DNA of 64,000 nt from Hippasteria phrygiana (taxonomy: Eukaryota; Echinodermata; Asteroidea; Valvatida; Goniasteridae), in NCBI GenBank assembly GCA_037893225.1, contig JAZGUH010000731.1:186001-250000 (forward strand). Reading direction: 5' to 3'. The notes below the pieces were generated by a model. The model was not told the origin of the DNA, did not search any database, and saw nothing but the letters and a program-made list of their open reading frames with translations. Below are positions 11,637-20,920 of this stretch, one piece after another. How positions within the stretch are numbered: position 1 is the first letter of the stretch; the number at the start of each line of letters is the position of its first letter. A program made the translations under genes and the position numbers.

Positions 11637-14600
11637 CAACCTCCGGCTCACTATTCGGACGCGAAAATAATGCAAAACGGAGCGTCAAAAAACTGATGTA
11701 CTTTCTGTACTTTTCTGCGGGAAATATTAGCGCCTGACGTCCTCTTAACACAGAACTTTGAACAATAATTGTGACCAGAACGCAATATTCCCACATGTAC
11801 AAAGTATTATTTCCCAGGTTTATATGGTTTTTAGAGTTGTAACAAATATTTTATATCAACCTCCGGCTCACTATTTGGACGCGAAAATAATGGAAAACGG
11901 AGCGTCAGATGTACGTTTTATACTTTTCTGCGGGCAATTATTGGCGCCTGACGTCCTCTTAACACAGAAATTTGAACAATAATTGTGACCAGAACGCAAT
12001 GTTCCCATATGTACAAAGTATCACATCCCAGGTTTATATGGTTTTTAGAGTTGTAACAAATATTTTATATCAACCTCCGGCTCACTATTTGGACGCGAAA
12101 ATAATAGAAAACGGAGCGTCAGATGTACGTTTTATACTTTTCTGCGGGCAATTATTGGCGCCTGCCGTCCTCTTAACACAGAACTTTGAACAATAATTGT
12201 GACCAGAACGCAATGTTCCCATATGTACAAAGTATCACATCCCAGGTTTATATGGTTTTAAGAGCTGTAACAAATATTTTATATCAACCTCCGGCTCACT
12301 ATTTGGACGCGAAAATAATGGAAAACGGAGCGTCAAAAAACTGATGTACTTTTTGTACCGTACTTTTCTGCGGGCAATATTAGCGCCTGATTTCCTCCTA
12401 ACACAGAACTGTGAACAATAATTTTGACCAGACCGCAATGTTCACATATGTACAAAGTATCATTTCCCAGGTATATATGGTTTTTAGAGCTGTAACAAAT
12501 ATTTTGCATCCACCTCCGGCTCACTATGTGGACGCGAAAATAATGGAAAACGGAGCGTCAGATGTACTTTGTATACTTTTCTGCGGGCAATTATTAGCGC
12601 GTGATTTCCTCTTAACACAGAACTGTGAACAATAATCTTGACCAGAACGCAATATTCCCACATGTACAAAGTATCATTTCCCAGGTTTATATGGTTTTTA
12701 GAGTTCTAACAAATATTTTATATCAACCTCCGGCTCACTATTTGGACGCGAAAATATTGGAGAACGGAGCGTCAGATGTACTTTTTGTACTTTTCTGCGG
12801 GCAATAGCGCGTGATTTCCTCTTAACACAGAACTGTGAACAATAATCTTGACCAGAACGCAATATTCCCACATGTACAAAGTATCATTTCCCAGGTTTAT
12901 ATGGTTTTTAGAGTTGTAACAAATATTTTATATCAACCTCCGGCTCACTATTTGGACGCGAAAATATTGGAAAACGGAGCGTCAGATGTACTTTTTGTAC
13001 TTTTCTGCGGGCACTATTGGCGCCTGACGTCCTCTTAACACAGAACTTTGAACAATCATATTGACCAGAACGCAATGTTCCCATGTACAAAGTATCACAT
13101 CCCAGGTTTATATGGTTTTTAGAGCTGTAACAAATATTTTATATCAACCTCCGGCTCACTATTTGGACGCGAAAATATTGGAGAACGGAGCGTCAGATGT
13201 ACTTTTTGTACTTTTCTGCGGGCACTATTGGCGCCTGACGTCCTCTTAACACAGAACTTTGAACAATAATTGTGACCAGAACGCAATATTCTCACATGTA
13301 CAAAGTATCATTTCCCAGGTTTATATGGTTTTTAGAGTTGTAACAAATATTTTATATCAACCTCCGGCTCACTATTTGGACGCGAAAATAATGCAAAACG
13401 GAGCGTCAGATGTACTTTTTGTACTTTTCTGCGGGCACTATTGGCGCCTGACGTCCTCTTAACACAGAACTTTGAACAATCATATTGACCAGAACGCAAT
13501 GTTCCCATATGTACAAAGTATCACATCCCAGGTTTATATGTTTTTTAGAGCTGTAACAAATATTTTATATCAACCTCCGGCTCACTATTTGGACGCGAAA
13601 ATATTGGAGAACGGAGCGTCAGATGTACTTTTTGTACTTTTCTGCGGGCACTATTGGCGCCTGACGTCCTCTTAACACAGAACTTTGAACAATAATTGTG
13701 ACCAGAACGCAATATTCTCACATGTACAAAGTATCATTTCCCAGGTTTATATGGTTTTTAGAGTTGTAACAAATATTTTATATCAACCTCCGGCTCACTA
13801 TTTGGACGCGAAAATAATGCAAAACGGAGCGTCAGATGTACTTTTTGTACTTTTCTGCGGGCACTATTGGCGCCTGACGTCCTCTTAACACAGAACTTTG
13901 AACAATCATATTGACCAGAACGCAATGTTCCCATATGTACAAAGTATCACATCCCAGGTTTATATGTTTTTTAGAGCTGTAACAAATATTTTATATCAAC
14001 CTTCGGCTCACTATTTGGACGCGAAAATATTGGAGAACGGAGCGTCAGATGTACTTTTTGTACTTTTCTGCGGGCACTATTGGCGCCTGACGTCCTCTTA
14101 ACACAGAACTTTGAACAATAATTGTGACCAGAACGCAATATTCTCACATGTACAAAGTATCATTTCCCAGGTTTATATGGTTTTTAGAGTTGTAACAAAT
14201 ATTTTATATCAACCTCCGGCTCACTATTTGGACGCGAAAATAATGCAAAACGGAGCGTCAGATGTACTTTTTGTACTTTTCTGCGGGCACTATTGGCGCC
14301 TGACGTCCTCTTAACACAGAACTTTGAACAATCATATTGACCAGAACGCAATGTTCCCATATGTACAAAGTATCACATCCCAGGTTTATATGTTTTTTAG
14401 AGCTGTAACAAATATTTTATATCAACCTCCGGCTCACTATTTGGACGCGAAAATATTGGAGAACGGAGCGTCAGATGTACTTTTTGTACTTTTCTGCGGG
14501 CACTATTGGCGCCTGACGTCCTCTTAACACAGAACTTTGAACAATAATTGTGACCAGAACGCAATATTCTCACATGTACAAAGTATCATTTCCCAGGTTT

Positions 14601-15080
14601 ATATGGTTTTTAGAGTTGTAACAAATATTTTATATCAACCTCCGGCTCACTATTTGGACGCGAAAATAATGCAAAACGGAGCGTCAGATGTACTTTTTGT
14701 ACTTTTCTGCGGGCAATATTAGCGCCTGATTTACTCCTAACACAGAACTTTGAACAATAATTGTGACCAGGACGCAATGTTCCCATATGTACAAAGTATC
14801 ATTTCCCAGATTTATATGGTTTTTAGAGTTGTAACAAATATTTTATATCAACCTCCGGCTCACTATTTGGACGCGAAATATATGCAAAACGGAGCGTCAG
14901 ATACTGTTTGTACTTTTCTGCGGGCAATATTCGCGCGTGGTTTCTTCCTAACACAGAACTGTGAACAATCATTTTGACCAGAACGCAATGTTCTCACATG
15001 TACAAAATATTATTTTCCAGGTTTATATCTTTTTCAGAGCTCTACCAAATATTTTATATCAACCTCCGTCTCACCAAATG
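11637..15080 (-). repeat. Right satellite array, about 17 units of ~213 bp
   Basis: The anchor CAACCTCCGGCTCACTATTT recurs near 11638, 11860, 12074, 12286, 12511, 12726, 12937, 13149, 13361, 13574, 13787, 14000, 14213, 14426, 14639, 14850 and (diverged) 15060. It is the reverse complement of the left-array unit. From about 13050 to 14720 spacing is exactly 213 bases and alternate units are nearly identical, forming a 426-bp dimeric repeat. The repeated ~67-codon open frame in each unit is a by-product of the repeat and no protein family is recognised. Confidence 0.88.
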
Positions 15081-15635
15081 GAGCGTCAGTTGTACTTTTT
15101 CTCACAATTTTATGATGCACCAGTGTACCGGTAACTTTTTCTTCTTCAAAATTGTGATTGCCATTGTTCCAAGTTAAATAAGTTTCACAATAATTGTTTC
15201 CTATAATAACGGTCGTTCCACGGTAGCATTTTATGAGCGGCATAAAACCAGAGGTGTATACACAAACTGGTTTCATTAACTTTGTGATGTCATATAAGCC
15301 CCTCCGTAGTAAATAGAATAGCCAAAACTAGTCATGCGAGGGCGCACTACTATACCGAACATCGGCCGTGCGCGCGTGAAGCAGTGCCGTACGTACGTAT
15401 ATTGTACGTACGATTATAACCATTAAATCGGTGAAACCCGGAGGTTGAGGAATGACAACTTTGAAATGGCAGATAAATAGTCATTTTTATTTTTTGGGGG
15501 GTAGAAAGTACGGAAGTATAATATTATTAACAGGTAACCATTTCTAAGACTTGAAAACGTCGTATAAATCGTGTATAAAGCTACCTCCGGCTAGCTCCGG
15601 CTAGCTCCGACCACCTCCGACTTTTACCAACACCC
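15080..15635 (-). repeat. Right terminal inverted repeat, non-satellite outer part
   Basis: Reverse complement of 2446-3009, with the same GCTAGCTCCG doubling at 15590-15610, TACGTACG tract and terminal CACCC. Only scattered differences separate the two ends. Confidence 0.85.
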
Positions 15636-15644
15636 TGTATCTAA
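15636..15644 (+). repeat. Right 9-bp target-site duplication of the foldback element
   Basis: TGTATCTAA, identical to 2437-2445 and directly adjacent to the terminal ...CACCC of the element. Confidence 0.85.
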
Positions 15645-15726
15645 AGCGTGTGCATAAGCTGTGCATGAAGTCCAGTTTTATGGCTTAATATCTCAAAAAA
15701 TGTCACAAGTAAATGTGCGCCATGGG

Positions 15727-16159
15727 GGAAAGATTTTACTTAAATACCCCCCACCAAAATTGGAAAGGAACAGCAAATCTTGGAAAATAACATCCATGTG
15801 TTCATCAGAATTGCATAAACACTTGGCACCACCAACACCTTTATTTTTATTTTTTATAATTTATTTTGGCCTAGACCTAAGTGGACATTTTTTAGTGCAA
15901 TATAGGGGAAGAAAGTTTGTGTTTTCTGTAATAGATGTTCTTGGCACCATGTACATACATGACATATAGTCACTCAAAGTGTTCACAAACATGTTGGTTT
16001 CTGCCTCATTTTTTTCTCCAGATTTTGCTGCCATAAATCTTGAAAAAACAGCTTGTGCCACATGTTTATAGACCGTTGTTATCAAGGAGGGTTGGTTATT
16101 GTCCAATATTTTGCTGTTCTTGACCAATTTTGGTGGGGGTATTAAAGTAAAATCTTTCC
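15727..16159 (+). mobile_element. ~430-bp MITE, copy 1
   Basis: The ends GGAAAGATTTTACTT and AAAGTAAAATCTTTCC are inverted repeats, extended by ACCCCCCACCAAAATTGG / CCAATTTTGGTGGGGGT. The whole stretch is similar to 27691-28086 in the same orientation (shared blocks: CAGCAAATCTTGGAAAATAA, GTGCAATATAGGG, GTTGTGCCACATGTTTA-like). No coding capacity. A clear target-site duplication was not found. Confidence 0.75.
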
Positions 16160-17140
16160 GGTTAAGTACAATTTTGTAAAACAAAATTGTAAACGTTATG
16201 CTCCGTTATGCAATTAAGTATTGTCCCCCCCCCACACCCATCCGCCTGGCCCCTCCCCTGACATTGGGATTAGTATTATTTTGTGCCAAAGAATTGGACT
16301 TTGGTCCTTCTTTGAGTGTAAATGAAAATCAGCTTGGGGAGGGGGGGGTTTATTGTCACTTCAGAATTGACAATTCCCATGTTGGGGTTGGGGCAGTGGG
16401 GGGGGACAATTAATAGGTGCACAAAGTTAAAGTTACTTGTAATTGTTACCTTGGGAAACTGCCAGCCTGTATAAATATACAGAGACCTTATATCGGGTCC
16501 CATTATATTATAAGGGCTGGGGTTTCCCAAGCTACTAATTGTTATCACAGCTGTCCACTATTACGAACAACTAGTCATTATTACAAATTTATGAAAACAA
16601 TATGGAAATGTGAATTTACTCTTGAAAGAATTTAAATAGCCACTCAAAACCTCATATGAAGGACCGGTATTCCCAGAAGAACAAAATACAGCATTCTGAA
16701 TCAATACTATAGCATTATGCGCTTGTCTCCAAAATCAGCACTGCAGTTAGCACGTTTTACTACAAAGTCAGATTCAATCAATTTTTGGCTGGGGCAGATG
16801 TTGGATGAGATGCGCTTGTAATGTTACATGAAGAATCTTGAAATGGGGGAGGGGGGGTTGTTTTTCATCATAACATCCGTGGGCTATTGCCTTGGGAGCA
16901 GTTTTTGTTGATACACTCGCTTTTACCAATATTTTTTTGACATTGCTAAATTTCTTGCATTTAGAATCGAATTAGCCCAACTGCCTTTTCTTCCACGTTT
17001 CTCTTGTCCACATTTTAGTGGTTCCCTCTTTAACACATAATGAATTCTACTATGGGTCTTGAGGCAGACTATTGTTAATTAGTTTAAATAACTCACTTTG
17101 GCTGATATTTCTTTTTTTTATTATTATTATTATAACCCCC
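16160..17140. other. Intergenic/possible 5' region of the 17.2 kb gene
   Basis: No reading frame of interest. Several short G runs are present (16331-16348, 16395-16405, 16846-16858). Promoter and upstream non-coding exons of the gene beginning at 17156 may lie here, but no TATA box or other clear signal was identified. Confidence 0.3.
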
Positions 17141-17155
17141 AGAGTAAATTTCAAT

Positions 17156-17362
17156 ATGGCATTAGAGATGCAAGAAGAAAGCACTTCACCTGTCCCGTCA
17201 TCGGTCACCTTCGATGTGATTTTTGACAGCCCTTCCAAACCTTGCCAGGCCACATCCCCAGAGAGGTTCCAACGGAAAGATCAGATGAAATCACAGGAGG
17301 ATAAAGAAGAAAGAGCACTGAGAATTCAGCAGAAGCAGATTAAGGCTCAGAAGAATAAGGAG
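17156..17362 (+). CDS. Coding exon 1 of the unidentified coiled-coil gene
   Basis: ATG in context CAATATGGC. Contains the SVTFDVIFDSPSKP segment followed by the start of the charged helix. Ends GAG|GTACAT in phase 0. Confidence 0.6.
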
Positions 17363-18184
17363 GTACATGTAGGCCATGATGAATTGGGATTGCAGTTGTT
17401 GTGGGGGAAGGGTGGTTCGGCCCAATGATAGCCCTACTGCCTCTGGCTTTGCGCTCCCTTTAACTCAGTAATGTATTCACTGATTCAACAGGAAAGTGTA
17501 TGAAGGTCAGAAGTAGTTGGGAATAATTTTGGACAAGAACAACAGTTGACAGTTGTCGGACTAACTTGCTTAAACCACACATTTTGTGATGTAAAAGGTC
17601 CATTTCAAATTTTGTCTGGAACCAGGTTTACTGTTTTGATCAATGATTTTTATATTTTTGGGGGGAAATTTAATGCAATTTGTTAGATTTGGGAACAGCC
17701 TGGATTTGGCATGGGCCATCACATTTTTGCACTGTTATTATGCTCGAGTAAAATTGGAAAAGATTTAAAAGAATTGGAAACTACTACCTTTTTACTTCCA
17801 ATGAAAAGAAGCAATATCATGCTCCTATTGTAAGATATGGTTTAAATGTGTGAAAACAAGTTAATCTGGATATTTATAGCATGGTTCCTTTAAAAAAAGA
17901 AATCATCCATTTCGTTAAAATCATATGAACACTTTTATTTTCTGCCATCAATCCAGGAGCATGAAGCAGCAAGGCTTCTCCGGATAAACCAGCGGAGGGA
18001 ACAGTGTCGCCACATGGCCTCTAAGATGGAGAAGTTACTAGCCCAAGATGCAAAGAGGCAAGGGGTGGCTGGGACTGAGAACATCCGACCCATGTCCCGC
18101 CGGGAGGCGGGAGCGATGATCCACAGTGTGAATAGGGACTTCCAATGGTTGGGGGCCGAGCTGACCAAAAATCTGGGCACCTGA
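17156..18184 (+). CDS. Small charged coiled-coil protein, two coding exons, unidentified
   Basis: Exon 17156-17362 (69 codons, phase 0) joins exon 17957-18184 (75 codons plus TGA). The first has a likely acceptor (ACCCCCAG) 14 bases upstream of the ATG, so 5' UTR exons probably lie further left; its donor is GAG|GTACAT and the second exon's acceptor is CCATCAATCCAG. The predicted 144-residue protein begins with a short acidic/Ser-Pro segment, then a long Lys/Glu/Gln-rich helix (about residues 38-100) and a conserved-looking tail rich in Arg and Asn. The layout (short hydrophobic lead, SPxK-like sites, one long charged helix) recalls stathmin-type proteins, but I do not see enough to assign it. 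Reading frame, matched splice phase and two well-formed boundaries support a real gene. Confidence 0.6.
17957..18184 (+). CDS. Coding exon 2 of the unidentified coiled-coil gene
   Basis: Begins after CAATCCAG with Glu-His-Glu-Ala-Ala, keeps the helix going (QRREQCRHMASKMEKLL), and ends at TGA with the tail GAELTKNLGT. High GC relative to flanking introns, consistent with coding sequence. Confidence 0.62.
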   Translation, partial: EHEAARLLRINQRREQCRHMASKMEKLLAQDAKRQGVAGTENIRPMSRREAGAMIHSVNRDFQWLGAELTKNLGT

Positions 18185-18524
18185 GGTGGGGTCCTTGCGG
18201 AGCCGAGGTCAGCTTAGTTGAGAAAGAGAAGAAAGTTTGTTTGCTGTGCAAGCCTGCAAAGTGAACACAACACGCTGATCTCTGGGGGTTTGTTTAGATG
18301 CCAAGCTCAGTGACGATCTGATAATGTTAGGCCTACAGTGGAAGTTTTTGTGAATTTCCAGCTCGCTTATTTTTCACACATGAGGAACTTGGTTGCTGTG
18401 CTAAAGATGGCCAGCATTCATTAACAGCTTGTGCCTAAGACCATTAGTAAAGTTGGGCAGAGGGGGTAGATGCAGGGGATTTTAAAATATTACATTGAAT
18501 ATTTGAGAGGATGCATAATAAGGG

Positions 18525-18530
18525 AATAAA
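18525..18530 (+). terminator. Candidate polyadenylation signal AATAAA
   Basis: AATAAA about 340 bases after the stop codon of the 17.2-18.2 kb gene. Another AATAAA lies at 19828-19833; either could end this transcript. Confidence 0.4.
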
Positions 18531-19310
18531 TATGTGCTGGGCCGGTTTTAAATGTACGTTTAAAACCACCTTGGGGCCTAGACGCTGATAATGACCCGAA
18601 CCAAAGGCTACAAATTTCCTTATGGAAATTGACGCGCGTGTGGCGAAGAACGCAGCAGCGCTGGTGTAGTGTGAATTTACGGACTCATGCTCAAGACATG
18701 AACATTTGCAAACCACCTCCCCCCCCCCCCCCCCCCACCACACCCTTTTCTGCAAATATTGGGTCCATCCCTAGTTGAGCATTCACTTATAAATGTGTAC
18801 TCTTGTTGAATTTGAACTTATGTACAGTTGGGAAACGTCGGATCCCAGACCTAGTCGGATCCTGTCTATACAATGTTATAATTTACATAAAAGACTAACA
18901 GTGTCTGTGAGTGCAGACATAGAAGAAAAAAAAAGAAGACTCGTAAATTGATTTCACCTGTTAAAAATCATAACATTTTCAGAAAATCAAACTTTTGGTA
19001 CTGGCCACAACAAGCATGACTGCACAAATTCTAAATACGTTTACTGTGCTTTTGCCACTATTAACATGAAATATGGTTTTTCTGTGCATGGCGATTCTGT
19101 CCTCTAAAAATTTAAACCTTTGAAATGGAGGATCCGACTTGGTCCGGTATATCCCACTTTCACCCACACTCAACTTATGCATTTAAGTCTCGTTTCAGAA
19201 ATACTCTGTCTTAACCACCTGCATGCATCATTAAATGATGTCCAGGAAAAAAGAACAGCATACTGGGTATTACTGCAGCAAACTTGTATATGTATTTTGT
19301 ATTTTGTGAA

Positions 19311-19650
19311 TTTTAAAGACGATGTTGATTGCTGAGAGAAGTCCGCGTCATTTTCTAGTTTTATGTAGATTGCGTATTGTAAAATAGAACGAAAAATTTT
19401 TTCCGCCATGAAATAACAAAAATGTGACTTTTGAGAGCTATTTCTATCAAGTCCCCTCTAGCGCAGCATAGCGCGCTGGTGCCATTTATCTAAAATTTGT
19501 CGCTGTGGGCAGCAATCAAATATGACGTCATAGGACGTACTTCCCTTTTGTGTCTAGTGCTAGACACAAAAGGGGAGTTCGTCTACGCAATCTACATAAA
19601 ACTAGGAAATGACAGACTTCTCTCAGCAATCAACATCATCTTTAAATTCG
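19311..19650. mobile_element. Inverted-repeat element with ~65-bp arms and a nested hairpin
   Basis: 19311-19375 (TTTAAAGACGATGTTGATTG...) pairs with 19584-19650 (...CAATCAACATCATCTTTAAA) with few mismatches around a ~210-base loop. Inside the loop CCCTTTTGTGTCTAGTGC and its complement form a second near-perfect hairpin at 19544-19576. The form is that of a miniature transposon; no duplication was identified. Confidence 0.6.
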
Positions 19651-19827
19651 AACCCTACATGAATTGTACACCCTACAGGTATTTATTTTTGAGAACACAT
19701 TCACACAGCCTGAGATATATCCCTGGTGCGGGATTGGCTAGTGCCACAAACTGTGATATCCCACGTGTAGGGATGGAAAGGGCTTAAATGTACATGTATA
19801 CACTTCTTAGCACAAGAATGTAACTGT

Positions 19828-19868
19828 AAATAAACTGAAGACAGTGTTCGTCATTTTCAAACTTTATT
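19828..19868. terminator. Facing polyadenylation signals between convergent genes
   Basis: AATAAA on the plus strand at 19828-19833 and, on the minus strand, AATAAA at 19868-19863 (TTTATT). They lie between the plus-strand gene ending at 18184 and the minus-strand GPATCH3 gene ending at 20674, where convergent transcripts would be expected to stop. A functional role is inferred only. Confidence 0.35.
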
Positions 19869-20079
19869 TTTGCGAAAGAACTTGTAACGATTTAACACCG
19901 AGAAGGAACGTAACACAGGTGCTGTGAAACCTTTACACAGCATGTTAACACCGAGTTAACAAACGGGATAGGCAATACTTAACCATGATAAGTATGTTGG
20001 AAACACCTCTATAGGCTTGGGTGTTAACTCCAATAATATCTCTGCTCAAATTTGAAAGGCTCCTCTAGCTGTTGTACGC

Positions 20080-20260
20080 GAGTCAATCACAAGTCAAATC
20101 ACATGTCAGCTCACACAGTACGGGGGGGTGAACAGTGACAAAGGAATGTTTTTGTCACAGTTCATTTTAATAACTTGTGAATTGGCTTGAAACCGACTTA
20201 CGATCAGATTTGTGATTAGACTTGTGATTAGACTTGTGATTGACTTGATAACAAGTCTGG
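20080..20260 (-). mobile_element. Foldback MITE with CACAAGTC/GACTTGTG arms, copy 1
   Basis: The left arm carries GAGTCAATCACAAGTCAAAT and the right arm multiple GATTAGACTTGTG units ending TGATTGACTTG. The centre (GAACAGTGACAAAGGAATG) matches the centre at about 42207-42226 in a related element. Confidence 0.6.
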
Positions 20261-20673
20261 TTCCTCTCTCTTGGAGGCATGCTGGTCAAAACATTCAGCT
20301 AAATCATTAATGCCAAAACTTTACATATCTTTTCAAAAAAGGGATTTTTAAATTAGCACCACAAATGTAGCATGATGTGCACATAGATCCTATGGCACAA
20401 CCAAATAATTAATAGAAAATGTTACGATTTATATCCCGAGTTCCTAATTAATGTCTTCCCCCTTTCAAATGTGCAGTAACGTCCATTTTTAAATAAACTT
20501 AAGTGGAAAGTACATTGACATCAGTGAATGATCATGTAGTTTTCCAACAAGACTTTTTTATGATGGTTAACTCTGCAACATGTGTTTGTAATAAATAATA
20601 AATCCAATCAATTACAAAAATATAAAATCTTAACTTTTCTCAGTTTTTTTCTCATTTTGTAATCATCTGTGTT

Positions 20674-20920
20674 TTACTTTGAAGGAACTTGTTTCAAACA
20701 TTTCAGTGTGTTTATACTCCTGTCTTCGGCCTTGGTAAAGGTCACATTGTCCATGTACTTCAGATTGTATGGGCCCTGTGACCTCAGTAGACGCTCCACG
20801 GGGTCGGTGACCTCTGGGTCATCGTAGACAGTGGAGATGATGACCTTGCGTATGCCCTTGTTCTCGGTTTTGCGTCTTCGATAGAAGCTTTGATTGCGCT
20901 TCAACTTCTCTCCGTAATAC
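20674..20920 (-). CDS. GPATCH3: GPATCH3 coding exon 7 (end of protein)
   Basis: Starts at the YYGEKL end of the G-patch, contains VIISTVYDDPEVTDPVERLL and stops at TAA (20676-20674). The acceptor is GCATTTGCAG. Confidence 0.92.

Larger units (their letters stand above)
2446..15635. mobile_element. 13.2 kb foldback-type DNA transposon with satellite-filled inverted arms
   Basis: The left end reads GGGTGTTGGTAAAAGTCGG and the right end is its exact reverse complement; similarity continues for about 600 bases (2446-3060 against 15020-15635) and then through tandem arrays of a ~213-bp unit in opposite orientation (left about 3010-4940, right about 11637-15080). Both ends are flanked by the direct repeat TGTATCTAA. 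Long inverted arms made of tandem repeats are the hallmark of foldback elements, and a 9-bp duplication is typical of Mutator-like (MULE/Rehavkus) and Drosophila FB elements; assignment to that group is inference. The middle (4940-11636) carries no transposase I can recognise, so the copy is probably non-autonomous or its gene is decayed or split by introns. Alternative: two transposons or satellite blocks that happen to face each other, but the matching duplication argues against this. Confidence 0.8.

Noticed and set aside
11758..14977. Series of ~67-codon frames as a gene family
   Set aside because: They are the same frame in each unit of the satellite array. No start context, splice sites or known domain supports a gene; kept only as a question in the findings.
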